This document shows, one piece after another, positions 18,210 through 26,049 of a stretch of 64,000 nt of DNA (positions are counted from its first letter, which is position 1; each line of letters begins with the position of its first letter). The stretch comes from Bradyrhizobium jicamae (GTDB lineage: Bacteria; Pseudomonadota; Alphaproteobacteria; Rhizobiales; Xanthobacteraceae). The stretch spans positions 21,973 to 85,972 of the forward strand of contig NZ_JAFCKQ010000031.1 of assembly GCF_018130215.1 (NCBI RefSeq), in the 5' to 3' direction. The position numbers were made by a program, and so were the translations under genes. The notes beneath the pieces were generated by a model. It was not told the origin of the DNA. It worked only from the letters and a program-made list of their open reading frames with translations, and ran no database searches.

Positions 18210-18279
18210 ATCTTTACATCGTAAAGATAGCATTAGAGATGCGCTCGTCGATCGTCAAGCAAAATCTTTACAGTGTAAA
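18210..18279. promoter_or_regulatory. Duplicated TetR-type operator/promoter, copy B
   Basis: ATCTTTAC-ATC-GTAAAGAT (18210-18228) and TTTACA-G-TGTAAA (18267-18279) are 57 bp apart, as in copy A. The site lies in the divergent region between the carotenoid oxygenase gene (start 18191) and the TetR gene (start 18303), so it could regulate both. TTGACG and TAATGC on the minus strand, 17 bp apart, form a plausible promoter for the oxygenase gene. Confidence 0.8.
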
Positions 18280-18302
18280 AATTGCGTCATATAACGGGCC
18301 GC

Positions 18303-19031
18303 ATGGCGAGATTATCGAGAGAAAACAAGGCTACTCGGCCGGCCGCGATGCGGACGCGCCGGGCCGCGCGTGCAGCGCCCGACCGTGCGGCATCGAAACG
18401 GCGCGCCAACGATGCGCCCTATCATCATGGCGACCTGCACGAGGCGCTGCTGAAGGCCGCCGAGCGCGTGCTCGAGCGCGACGGGCTGCCGGGGCTCACT
18501 TTGCGCGCGGTGGCGCGCGAGGCCGGCGTGTCGCACGCCGCGCCGACGCATCATTTCGGCGATCTCACCGGGCTCGTCAGCGACCTCGCCGCGATCGGCT
18601 TCCGTCAGTTCAACGACGCCATGATCGCGGCCGGTGCCTCCGCCTCGACGCCGGGCGAGAAGGGGCTGGCGCGCGCCAAGGCCTACATCGCCTACGCGCA
18701 GGCACATCCGGGCATGTACGGGCTGATGTTCCGCACCGAGCGGCTCGACATGAAGCGGCCGTCGCTGCACGAGGCGGCGAACGCCTCCTTCGCGGGACTT
18801 GCCGGCTCGATCGGAGAAACCCGCCACGAGCAGATCCACGAAAGGGCGCTGTCGCTCGACCAGGCCGCCGCGATCGTGCGCGCCTGGTCGCTGGTGCACG
18901 GTTTCACGATGCTGCTGCTCGATGACCGGCTGCGAGATGTCCTGAGCCGGATGCCGCCGGGCAGCACCGTCGACATGCTGCTGGAGGCGATGCTACGAGG
19001 CCCGGTCGGAAAGCCGGCGTCTCCATGCTAG
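18303..19031 (+). CDS. TetR-family transcriptional regulator
   Basis: A 242-residue repressor with a basic N-terminal extension, then the TetR helix-turn-helix (HHGDLHEALLKAAERVLERDGLPGLTLRAVAREAGVSHAAPTHHFGDLTGLVSDL), and an all-helical ligand-binding domain. The HHF in the recognition helix region is common in this group. It is divergent from the carotenoid oxygenase gene, and matching operators stand at 18210 and at 16123, making it the likely regulator of both promoters and of itself. ATG 18303 lies outside the operator; a TTG at 18282 does not look like a start. Confidence 0.88.
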   Translation: MARLSRENKATRPAAMRTRRAARAAPDRAASKRRANDAPYHHGDLHEALLKAAERVLERDGLPGLTLRAVAREAGVSHAAPTHHFGDLTGLVSDLAAIGFRQFNDAMIAAGASASTPGEKGLARAKAYIAYAQAHPGMYGLMFRTERLDMKRPSLHEAANASFAGLAGSIGETRHEQIHERALSLDQAAAIVRAWSLVHGFTMLLLDDRLRDVLSRMPPGSTVDMLLEAMLRGPVGKPASPC

Positions 19032-19345
19032 CGCCCCGCCAGCGGTGTGGTACGGCGGCTGCTGATCAAGACTCGTTCGGCGACGCCGATGCGTGGCGGC
19101 TGACGATCGTTTTGGCGTCAGCCTGACCATGCATGTGCCGGCGAGGACCGCCACGGCCGTTGCAAATGTGACGCATTTCATCGGGAAAGCTTGCGATCCG
19201 GACTATCTTGCGGTCTGAGACGCGCAATCTGGGGAAGGTTCGACAGACACGCGGGAAACACCTGACAGGCGCGCGGAATCGTCCTAGAAGGGCGGCTTCG
19301 CAAGTTTCCGTCGTATGCACCTCGCGTGCCGTAGCCTCGATCGTC
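19032..19345. other. Gene-free stretch between tetR and SET-domain gene
   Basis: About 314 bp without a convincing reading frame. The TetR stop is followed by GC-rich sequence with no clear terminator. A weak promoter-like arrangement (TTGCGA near 19191) lies upstream of the SET-domain gene. The SET frame is open from 19208 but the extra residues look like random high-GC translation. Confidence 0.4.
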
Positions 19346-19996
19346 ATGCCCACGATATCATCCAGCAAACCCTATCGCGTCGGACGTTCCCGTACCGGAC
19401 TTGGTCTCTTCGCCACCAAGCCGATCAAGAAAGGTACCAAGATCATCCGTTATTTCGGGCCGATCCTGGACTCCAAGAAGAAGGAAGAGGACGAGATCGA
19501 GAACAAGTATCTGTTCGAGCTCAACAACCGCTGGACCATCGACGGCTCGATCCGCGAGAACATCGCCCGCTATATCAACCACGCCTGCAGGCCAAACGCC
19601 GAATCCGACGTTCGCCCACGCAAGCGCAAGGTGTTCATCCGCGCCATCAAGAACATCGAGCCGGGCGAGGAGATCAACTACGACTACGGCACCGACTATT
19701 TCAAAGCCTATCTGAAGCCGATCGGCTGCAAATGCGACGCCTGCGAGAAGAAGCGCAAGAAGAAGCGCGCGGAGGCGCGGGCCGAGCGGCTGCGGTTGAA
19801 GGAAAAGGCCGAGCGGAAGGCGAAGCGCAAGTCCGAGAAGCTCGCCAGGGAGAAAGCCAAGGCGAAGGTGAAGAAGGCTGGAGCCAACGGCATTGGCAAG
19901 CTGAACGGCAAACACCTCAACGGGCACAGCGTGACCAAAGTCCCGGGAACCGTTGCCCCGTCAAAGCGCGCCCCGGCACGGACCCTGCAGGCCTGA
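19346..19996 (+). CDS. SET-domain protein with lysine-rich C-terminal tail
   Basis: SET domains are SAM-dependent lysine methyltransferases. The domain spans about residues 5-125: GRSRTGLGLFATKPIKKGT, the cofactor motif RYINHACRPNAESD, and EINYDYGTDYF. A post-SET-like cysteine cluster follows (GCKCDACEKK). The last 80 or so residues are a highly basic tail of Lys, Arg, Ala and Glu resembling histone H1 tails. The start at 19346 gives 216 residues; a longer frame is open upstream. Targets of bacterial SET proteins are rarely known; DNA association by the tail is inference. Confidence 0.88.
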   Translation: MPTISSSKPYRVGRSRTGLGLFATKPIKKGTKIIRYFGPILDSKKKEEDEIENKYLFELNNRWTIDGSIRENIARYINHACRPNAESDVRPRKRKVFIRAIKNIEPGEEINYDYGTDYFKAYLKPIGCKCDACEKKRKKKRAEARAERLRLKEKAERKAKRKSEKLAREKAKAKVKKAGANGIGKLNGKHLNGHSVTKVPGTVAPSKRAPARTLQA

Positions 19997-20026
19997 GCTT
20001 CGGACCTCGATCCGGGCCAATCCGCG

Positions 20027-20461
20027 TCACGACGCCTTTGCAGGATGGCGCGCGGGACGCGGCGAGTAAGCGCATTCGGCGAGCGTGGTTCCATCCAGTT
20101 CGCGCATGAACGCCTCGCGTGCCGCCGCAAGTCTTGATTTCAGCCGGCAGCGCGGCAGCAGCACGCAATCTCCACCGTCGTCCCTGAAACACTCGACCAG
20201 CGCGCCGCCGCCTTCCAGCGCACGGACGACCTCGCCGAGCGTGATCATCTGCGGCGGCCGCGCCAGCGAGAAGCCGCCGCCGACACCGCGCTGGGTCGTG
20301 ATGAAGCCGGCCTCGGCCAGATCGCGCACCACCTTGGCGAGGTGATTGCGCGAAATGCCGAATTCGGCCGCGATCTCGCCGGTCGCGAACGACCGGTCCG
20401 GCTCGCCGGCCAGCCGCATCAGCGCGCGCAAGGCAAAATCCGTGAACGATGTCAGGCGCAT
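20027..20461 (-). CDS. nsrR: Rrf2-family regulator, NsrR-like
   Basis: A 144-residue winged-helix Rrf2 protein (MRLTSFTDFALRALMRLA, then EIAAEFGISRNHLAKVVRDLAEAGFITTQRGVGGGF). It carries three cysteines at 91, 99 and 105 in the pattern C-X7-C-X5-C, which matches the Fe-S cluster ligands of NsrR, the nitric oxide-sensing repressor (E. coli Cys91, Cys96, Cys102, recalled). It is divergent from a group III truncated haemoglobin gene, with a long palindrome between them. Naming it nsrR rests on the cysteines, the neighbour and the site; IscR- or RirA-like roles are less likely. Confidence 0.75.
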   Translation of the reverse strand: MRLTSFTDFALRALMRLAGEPDRSFATGEIAAEFGISRNHLAKVVRDLAEAGFITTQRGVGGGFSLARPPQMITLGEVVRALEGGGALVECFRDDGGDCVLLPRCRLKSRLAAAREAFMRELDGTTLAECAYSPRPARHPAKAS

Positions 20462-20504
20462 GGGAGCCCCTTGAAAACAGAGCTTGGCGGATCCGATATA
20501 GCAG

Positions 20505-20535
20505 CCTAAATATGTATTTCAAATACCTATTTAGG
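20505..20535. promoter_or_regulatory. NsrR-type operator between regulator and globin genes
   Basis: A 31-bp palindrome centred on 20520 in which 14 of 15 position pairs are complementary. Its core TGTATTT-CA-AATACCT agrees with the ATGYATTT-NN-AAATRCAT type box described for NsrR. It sits 12 bp before the globin ATG and 44 bp before the nsrR start, placed to control both. Confidence 0.8.
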
Positions 20536-20546
20536 GACGTTGACCA

Positions 20547-21017
20547 ATGACAGGGGCAGAGCGCCGAGAGCAGATCACCGCCGGCATCGTCGAGCGGACC
20601 GGGATCACCGAGGCCATGATCGAGCGGCTGGTGCACGGCTTCTACGCAAAGGTCCGCAAGGACCCGATGATCGGGCCGGTGTTCGAGGCCCGCATCAACG
20701 ATTGGGAGCCGCATCTCGCGCAGATGTGCGCGTTCTGGTCCTCAGTCGCGCTGATGACCGGGCGCTACCACGGCACCCCGATGGTCAAGCATATGCCGCT
20801 GCCGATCGACGCCGCGCATTTCGATCGCTGGCTCGAACTGTTCGAGGCGACCGCATCCGAGCTGTGCCCGCCCGCCGCGGCAGACCATTTCATCGAGCGC
20901 GCCCGGCGCATCGCGGCGAGCCTCGAGATGGGTGTCGCGGGCGGGCAGGGCGTCATGCTCGGCATCGGCGAGCGTTACAGGCGCGCGCAGGCGGGGGCGC
21001 GACAGCATCGCGCTTGA
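20547..21017 (+). CDS. Group III truncated haemoglobin
   Basis: A 156-residue globin of the truncated class: ERLVHGFYAKVRKDPMIGPVFEARI, WEPHLAQMCAFWSSVALMTGRYHGTPM and HMPLPIDAAHFDRWLELFEATASEL are hallmarks of group III, including the distal-region Trp and the FxxWL helix. Group III globins are linked to nitric oxide or peroxide handling. Position opposite an NsrR-like repressor with a shared operator supports NO-inducible expression. A C-terminal extension (GVAGGQGVMLGIGERYRRAQAGARQHRA) is longer than usual. Confidence 0.92.
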   Translation: MTGAERREQITAGIVERTGITEAMIERLVHGFYAKVRKDPMIGPVFEARINDWEPHLAQMCAFWSSVALMTGRYHGTPMVKHMPLPIDAAHFDRWLELFEATASELCPPAAADHFIERARRIAASLEMGVAGGQGVMLGIGERYRRAQAGARQHRA

Positions 21018-21039
21018 TCCCCGCGATCCCCGGCGGCCG

Positions 21040-21438
21040 TCAAGCCGCCATCACCGCTTCACTGCGGCGCAGGCCGACATATTGCAGCTCGGCGAGCACG
21101 CCGGTGGCGACCGCCTGTGCCACGACCACGATCGTCCCGAGCAGGTTCGGCGCCACCGCGCCGGAGAACAGCAGCGCGATGCTCGCGAGCGTCCAGGTGG
21201 CGTTGCCCGCGACCACGATCATCACCAGCGGCTTCGGCACCGACATCCGCGTGCCGAGCCAGCCGACCAGCGCCGTATAGGCGATCAGGAACAGGCCGGT
21301 CTCGCGCAGCAACGCCTCCGGCAGGTTCAGCAATGATGCCAGCGCAGGCGCATCCAGCGTCATTCCGACCGCGGATACGCCGCTGAATACGGCGTCGGCG
21401 AGCAGTGCGCGGCGCAGCAGTTGGGACGAAGTGATCAT
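21040..21438 (-). CDS. Four-helix membrane protein of unknown function
   Basis: A 132-residue protein with four predicted membrane spans (around 12-30, 42-60, 68-92 and 97-118). I do not recognise a named family. The ATG at 21438 is preceded by GAGGAGACC. A second small membrane-protein gene lies upstream on the same strand (21473-21676), so the two may be co-transcribed. Confidence 0.65.
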   Translation of the reverse strand: MITSSQLLRRALLADAVFSGVSAVGMTLDAPALASLLNLPEALLRETGLFLIAYTALVGWLGTRMSVPKPLVMIVVAGNATWTLASIALLFSGAVAPNLLGTIVVVAQAVATGVLAELQYVGLRRSEAVMAA

Positions 21439-21472
21439 GGCGGGGTCTCCTCTCTTTTGGGGTTCAGGCTCG

Positions 21473-21676
21473 TCAGCGGAACCAGGATTGCAGCTGCTGG
21501 CCGAGTGCCTTTCCGACCCTCATCTCCGCCGCATAGACCTGCGCGGCCACGAACACAGAGGTCGCGTGAACGATCGGCTGCGGCATGTTGAGCGACCGTG
21601 CGACCAGCCAGGTGGCCAGATGGATCAGCCACGGGATCACGACGGTGAAGGCGCGGATAAGGGACAGCATCAGCAT
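21473..21676 (-). CDS. Small membrane protein
   Basis: A 67-residue product with an N-terminal hydrophobic segment (LSLIRAFTVVIPWLIHLATWLVARSL) and a second weaker one. The start has a GGAGATG site at proper spacing. No named family is recognised. It lies upstream of the four-helix protein gene on the same strand and divergent from the MmyB-type regulator. Confidence 0.55.
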   Translation of the reverse strand: MLMLSLIRAFTVVIPWLIHLATWLVARSLNMPQPIVHATSVFVAAQVYAAEMRVGKALGQQLQSWFR

Positions 21677-21777
21677 TGGTCATCTCCTGTGCCGTGGAAG
21701 ATGATCCGCCCTGCGCGCCAATTCGATTACCTCGGGCGTAATGGAACGGGCGAAATTCGCATGGTAGGTTTTGCACC

Positions 21778-22602
21778 ATGAACGCACATGCATCCACCGC
21801 GCGGGCCGAGCCCGCCAGAGCCATCCATATCGGCGAGCACCTGCGCGAATGGCGGCAGCGCCGCCATCTCAGCCAGCTCGACCTTGCCGTCGACGCCGAT
21901 ATCTCGGCGCGGCATTTGAGCTTCGTCGAGACCGGCCGCTCGGCGCCGTCGCGCGACATGGTCCTCAAACTGGCGGAGCGCCTCGACGTGCCCCTACGCG
22001 AACGCAACGTTCTTCTCGTCGCCGCGGGTTTCGCGCCCGCATTCCCGCAACGCTCGCTCGACGATCCTGCGCTGAAATCGGCGCGCGAGGCGATCAATCT
22101 GGTGCTGAGAGCGCATGAGCCCAACCCGGCGCTGGCCTATGACCGGCACTGGAATCTGGTCTCCGCCAACCGCATGGTGGCGCCGCTGCTGGAGGGCGTG
22201 CCGCAGCGGCTGCTCGGCCAGCCCTTCAACATCCTGCGCCTTGCCTTCCATCCCGAAGGCCTCGCGCCGCGCACAGTGAACCTGCCGGAATGGGCCGCGC
22301 ATCTTCTGGAGCGGCTGCACCGGCAATGCGAGGCTACGGCCGATCCGGAGCTGATCAGGCTGTATCAGGACCTCAAGTCCTATCCGATCCCGGCCCGCTC
22401 GGCGCCGATCGCGCCCGACAACAATGTCGCGATCCCCTTCAAGCTGCGTCACAACGGCGAGGTGCTGAGCTTCATCTCGACCACCATGGTGTTCGGCACG
22501 CCTGTCGACATCACCCTGCAGGAACTGGCGCTGGAGACCTTCTTCCCGGCTGACGACCTCACCGCGCAGCGAATGCGGCAGATGGCAGCCAGTATGAAAT
22601 AG
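21778..22602 (+). CDS. XRE-family regulator with MmyB-like ligand domain
   Basis: A 274-residue regulator with an N-terminal helix-turn-helix (IGEHLREWRQRRHLSQLDLAVDADISARHLSFVETGRSAPSR, about 18-60) and a C-terminal MmyB-like PAS-type ligand-binding domain (about 105-270; ALAYDRHWNLVSANRMVAPLLEGV, NILRLAFHPEGLAPR). MmyB-type regulators of actinomycetes sense fatty-acid-like ligands. Likely targets are the divergent small membrane genes or its own downstream genes; no clear operator was identified. Confidence 0.88.
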   Translation: MNAHASTARAEPARAIHIGEHLREWRQRRHLSQLDLAVDADISARHLSFVETGRSAPSRDMVLKLAERLDVPLRERNVLLVAAGFAPAFPQRSLDDPALKSAREAINLVLRAHEPNPALAYDRHWNLVSANRMVAPLLEGVPQRLLGQPFNILRLAFHPEGLAPRTVNLPEWAAHLLERLHRQCEATADPELIRLYQDLKSYPIPARSAPIAPDNNVAIPFKLRHNGEVLSFISTTMVFGTPVDITLQELALETFFPADDLTAQRMRQMAASMK

Positions 22603-22662
22603 CGGCTTGTCTCGCGGCACTTTCGGCCTACCTTTGGGGTTCCGTCCCGCGAGGAACCTGCC

Positions 22663-23328
22663 ATGAGCGACCTGAAACCGCTTCGCCTCGACATCGTCTC
22701 CGACGTCGTCTGCCCCTGGTGCTACATCGGCAAGCACCGGATCGAGGATGCGCTGAAGCTGGTCCCGGACGTGCCGGTCGAGGTGCATTGGCGGCCGTTC
22801 TTCCTCAACAACTGGATCCCGCGCGAAGGCATCGCGCGCGAGGAATATCTCACCGCCAAGTTCGGCTCGGTCGACGCCTACAAGGGCATCGCCGGTCGCG
22901 TCGTCGCCGCCGCCGGCGAGGAAGGGCTGAGCTATCGTCCCGAGCTGGTTAAGCGCCAGCCCAACACGATCGATTGCCACCGGCTGATCCACTGGGCCGG
23001 GGCCATCGGCAAGGCGGCCGAGATGAAGCAGCGGCTGATGGAATTGTACTTCCGCGACGGCGGCGATCTCACTGATGTCGATGTACTCGTGCAGGCGGCC
23101 GCCGATGTCGGGCTCGACGCTGATGACGTGCGCCGGCGCCTTGCCACGGACGAGGATGTCGCGGTGGTCTCGGGGCAGGCCCAGGAGGCCTCCGAGAAGG
23201 GCATCTCCGGCGTGCCGACCTTCGTGTTCGCCCAGAAATACGCCGTTTCCGGCGCGCAGCCGGCGGAGCAGCTCGCCCGCGCGATCCGCCAGGTCTCGGC
23301 CGAGATCAACGCAGAGGCGGCGGAGTAG
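22663..23328 (+). CDS. DsbA-family oxidoreductase (FrnE-like)
   Basis: A 221-residue cytoplasmic DsbA-fold protein with the active-site CPWC (Cys17, Cys20) in VSDVVCPWCYIGKHR and the cis-Pro loop GISGVPTFVFAQKYAVSGAQP near residue 185. This subgroup (FrnE/2-hydroxychromene-2-carboxylate isomerase-like) acts in disulfide or glutathione-linked reactions. No signal peptide is present. An intrinsic terminator follows at 23346. The start has GAGGAACC upstream. Confidence 0.92.
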   Translation: MSDLKPLRLDIVSDVVCPWCYIGKHRIEDALKLVPDVPVEVHWRPFFLNNWIPREGIAREEYLTAKFGSVDAYKGIAGRVVAAAGEEGLSYRPELVKRQPNTIDCHRLIHWAGAIGKAAEMKQRLMELYFRDGGDLTDVDVLVQAAADVGLDADDVRRRLATDEDVAVVSGQAQEASEKGISGVPTFVFAQKYAVSGAQPAEQLARAIRQVSAEINAEAAE

Positions 23329-23345
23329 CCCGCGATCCCTTGACG

Positions 23346-23374
23346 AGCCCGGCTCCCCGCCGGGCTTTTTCTTT
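23346..23374 (+). terminator. Intrinsic terminator after the DsbA-like gene
   Basis: AGCCCGGC (23346-23353) pairs with GCCGGGCT (23359-23366) over a 5-nt loop and runs into TTTTTCTTT. It begins 18 bp beyond the stop codon. Confidence 0.9.
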
Positions 23375-23409
23375 GTCGACAGCAGATCAGCAAAAATCAG
23401 GAGACGACC

Positions 23410-24048
23410 ATGATCTATGAGCTGCGGACCTATACGGTCAAGCCGGGCACCGTCGGCGAGATGGTGAAGGCGGCGAGCACGATTTCGCGCGACATCCGCG
23501 GCGACAATTTCGGCAAGCTCGAAGGCTACTGGATCACCGAGATCGGTCCGCTCAACCAGGTCATGCATATGTGGAGCTATGCCGACCTGAACGAACGCAC
23601 CCGGCTGCGCGCAGAGCTCGCGAAGAATGCGCGCTGGACCGGCGAATACATTCCGGCGATCCGGCCGTTTCTCGTGCACCAGCAGGTCCGCCTGCTCAAC
23701 GCGGTGATCCCGCCGGTGGCGCCGGCTGCGACCGGCAATGTCTACGAATTCCGCAACTACCGCGCCAGGCCGCTCGGCGCGGCGAAGCAGTGGCTCGAGC
23801 TGTTCACCGCTGTGCTGCCCGAGCGCGAGAAATACTCCAGGATCGTCGGTCTCTGGCAGACTGAGACGGGACAACCGAACGAGGTCTGCCATATCTGGGC
23901 CTATCCGAGCCTCAATGCGCGCACCGAGGCGCGCGGCAATGCGATGAAGGATCCGGCCTGGCAGGAATTTCTCGGCAAGGCCCCCCAGCTGCTCGAGGAA
24001 ATGCATTCGACCATCATGCTGCCGGCGCCGCATTCGCCGTTGCGGTGA
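23410..24048 (+). CDS. NIPSNAP family protein with two domains
   Basis: A 212-residue protein made of two NIPSNAP (ferredoxin-like dimeric alpha-beta barrel) domains: MIYELRTYTVKPG starts the first, and VYEFRNYRARPLGAAKQWLELF the second (about 110-212). Repeated features are the LEGYWITEIGPLNQVMHMW and VGLWQTETGQPNEVCHIWAY strands. Family function is poorly known. Its start lies 81 bp after the DsbA-like stop, beyond a terminator, so it probably has its own promoter. Confidence 0.9.
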   Translation: MIYELRTYTVKPGTVGEMVKAASTISRDIRGDNFGKLEGYWITEIGPLNQVMHMWSYADLNERTRLRAELAKNARWTGEYIPAIRPFLVHQQVRLLNAVIPPVAPAATGNVYEFRNYRARPLGAAKQWLELFTAVLPEREKYSRIVGLWQTETGQPNEVCHIWAYPSLNARTEARGNAMKDPAWQEFLGKAPQLLEEMHSTIMLPAPHSPLR

Positions 24049-24066
24049 GGCTGCTGCGGCTGGTCG

Positions 24067-25410
24067 TCAGCTGGACTTACGGCGGCGATTTCGGATGGCA
24101 TGAACGGTGCCGCGCGCGGCGTCGTACGCGAGCCGATGCATGATCACCGCGGCGTGGATCGCCGCGAACAGCGGATCGCGGCGGCGCAGCGGGATCAGCA
24201 CGTCGCCGATCGCAAAGCGGCCGCGCCAGATCGGGTCGATCATGGGATGGCCCGGCGTCGCGGTGGAGTCGACGGAGGCGATCGCGGGATCGGCGCACAG
24301 GTGCCGGGTCAGATCCAGCGTCAGTTGCGCGCCGGGCGAGAATTTTGCAAAGCGCTCGTCGATGCCGATCTTGAAGAAGAAGGCGCGGTCCTGGTGGCGC
24401 ACGACGATGCCGCCGGCGAGCGGTGTTTCGCCGGCATGGAGCGTCACGATCTCGCAGCTTCCGGTCTCGGCCAGCGCCGACGTCGCGCGGCGGATGAAGG
24501 CGGCATCGCCTGCGTGCTGGCCGAGCGCGGTGCCGCGCCTGCCTTTCCAGCCGCCGGCCTCGAGCGCGAGGAAGGTCTCGAGTGCGGATGCGACTTCGCG
24601 CGGCGTGCGCGCGACGGCGAAGCGCACCGCGCCGTGATCGGCGAGGCGGTAGCGCTGCCGGCGCAGCTCCTTGAGCTTCTTTGCGCCCAGCGCCTCGCGC
24701 AGCAGATCGTCGGCGTCGCGCGTCGCATCGAGCGTGGCGCGCTGCCAGGCGTGTAGTACACGGGGACGAAGGCCATCGCGCGCCAGCGCGGCCTCGATCG
24801 CGGTCATCGCGGGGCCCTCGAGCGACATCGTGCGCACAATCAGCGCATGAGCGCCCGATATGCGCGCCTGTCGCAGCAGTCCCGTCGCGGCATCTTCCGC
24901 CGCATCGCGATCGAGCAGCGGCGTGCACAGCGTGCCATAGGGCTCTGCGGCGACCAAAGCGGGCAGGGGAATTCTGTAGACGCGCTGCATCGGCACGACC
25001 GGCAGCAGGCCGATCAGCTGGCCGGAGTCATTGACGGCGCCGAGCGCTGCGGCACCGGTGCGGCCCCGCGCCGACGCATTGACCGCCAATTCCCATTCGG
25101 GCTGGTAATAGCCGTTGGCCTCGATCGCACGCTTGGCCAGCGCGCGCCACTGGCCGGCCGCAACGTCGGACAGCGCCGGCAGCGCATGCGGATCCGTGGC
25201 ATCGCTGCGCGATGCACGGCGGATCACTGCCTGGTCAGCCAGCTCGGCCACGTTCCGGTCTCCTGCCGCGCAAGGCGTCCCCAGTCGGCCGACACGCGTC
25301 ATGGGCAACGCTAGCGCAAAGAGATGGACAATGAAGTTGGGGGCGTCGGGCAATTTGAGCGGTAATGTTAACGGGGCGTTCAGCACGTTGCGGGCGGTGT
25401 GCAAAGCCAT
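24067..25410 (-). CDS. GNAT-fold acetyltransferase (BioF2-like/FemAB-related)
   Basis: A roughly 447-residue protein whose C-terminal half fits the Acetyltransf_6 (BioF2-like) domain: LKELRRQRYRLADHG, then FLALEAGGWKGRRGTAL, CEIVTLHAGETPLAGGIVV and FFFKIGIDERFAKFSPGAQL. Such proteins are often tied to cell-envelope or polysaccharide modification. The start at 25410 is preceded by GGAGG; the frame is open to 25587 but runs into repeat-rich DNA. Acyl donor and acceptor are unknown. Confidence 0.82.
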   Translation of the reverse strand: MALHTARNVLNAPLTLPLKLPDAPNFIVHLFALALPMTRVGRLGTPCAAGDRNVAELADQAVIRRASRSDATDPHALPALSDVAAGQWRALAKRAIEANGYYQPEWELAVNASARGRTGAAALGAVNDSGQLIGLLPVVPMQRVYRIPLPALVAAEPYGTLCTPLLDRDAAEDAATGLLRQARISGAHALIVRTMSLEGPAMTAIEAALARDGLRPRVLHAWQRATLDATRDADDLLREALGAKKLKELRRQRYRLADHGAVRFAVARTPREVASALETFLALEAGGWKGRRGTALGQHAGDAAFIRRATSALAETGSCEIVTLHAGETPLAGGIVVRHQDRAFFFKIGIDERFAKFSPGAQLTLDLTRHLCADPAIASVDSTATPGHPMIDPIWRGRFAIGDVLIPLRRRDPLFAAIHAAVIMHRLAYDAARGTVHAIRNRRRKSS

Positions 25411-25498
25411 CCGGAAAGACCTCCGCGCAAGGGCTGTCGCCAGGACGACACCGAAAATGTACGACCCTTGGATCACGAACCTTGGATCACGACTTCGC

Positions 25499-25676
25499 AT
25501 TCTCGCGACATGACTTGCCCGAGCTTGGCATCTCGTTTCACCCTCTCTCGAGCAGAGGGCGCAGGGAAAGCCGGGTGCCGATCGCACCCATGGGCCCCGT
25601 GCGAAGTAGAAAGCACGGGGGTAGGACCACAGGTGTAACCGGAAACACTCCGGCTTTCCCTGCGCGATGGGTTACG
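25499..25676 (+). repeat. Multi-hairpin structured repeat, copy 1
   Basis: A 16-bp perfect stem, GCGCAGGGAAAGCCGG (25559-25574) with CCGGCTTTCCCTGCGC (25650-25665), closes a 75-nt interior that itself folds: GGGTGC/GCACCC, CCCCGTGC/GCACGGGG and GTGT/ACAC hairpins give a multi-branched shape. A further CCCTCT/AGAGGG hairpin precedes it. A second copy begins at 63874; the 71 shared bases of the core (63930-64000) differ at only two positions, both in the loop of the CCCCGTGC hairpin. It could act as RNA or as a mobile palindromic unit. Confidence 0.75.
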
Positions 25677-25925
25677 GCTTATACGTGCTCGCCCCGGCGA
25701 GACTGGGCTTTTTTGTCACCGTCTCGCGAAGATGCTTTCGCATCTCGCGGGAGACACCTGCCACTAGGGCGTCAGGCCTGCACGATTTCGCCGTCCGCCT
25801 TGCGTGTCCTCGTCAGTCGCACGCTCGGCGTCCACCGCATCCCACACCACGTTCGTGACGATCGCGAGCGCCCCTCATTCGGGTGAGACGGGAAACTCTA
25901 TATACTGATTTGTCGTTACGATAAA

Positions 25926-25940
25926 CCGAAATATTTTCGG
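25926..25940 (-). terminator. Probable nikR terminator
   Basis: CCGAAA-TAT-TTTCGG forms a 6-bp stem, and on the minus strand is followed by TTTATCG. It lies about 110 bp beyond the nikR stop, so it is only a fair candidate. Confidence 0.4.
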
Positions 25941-26049
25941 AGCGGCGGCTTGACAGGTTTGGTTGATTTGCCCGTCGGGTCGATGTGTCGCATCCGGACG
26001 AGGGAGATCGCTGTTGCTAGTCAACGCCATCAGTTGCGTCCGCCGGCCG

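Larger units (their letters stand above)
25411..26049. other. Gene-free 640 bp with structured repeat
   Basis: No convincing gene. From left to right it holds a 14-bp tandem duplication of CCTTGGATCACGA plus one base (25466-25493), the structured repeat described at 25499-25676, a strong hairpin around 25724-25760 (AGATGC-TTTC-GCATCT extended by CTCGCG arms), and the nikR terminator near 25926. Short frames here are by-products of the repeat. Confidence 0.7.

Noticed and set aside
21994..24033. 679-codon minus-strand frame
   Set aside because: It lies antisense to the MmyB-type, DsbA-like and NIPSNAP genes and reads through the terminator at 23346.
25365..25886. Short plus-strand frames across the structured repeat
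   Set aside because: They result from the repeat sequence and have no ribosome sites or conserved features.
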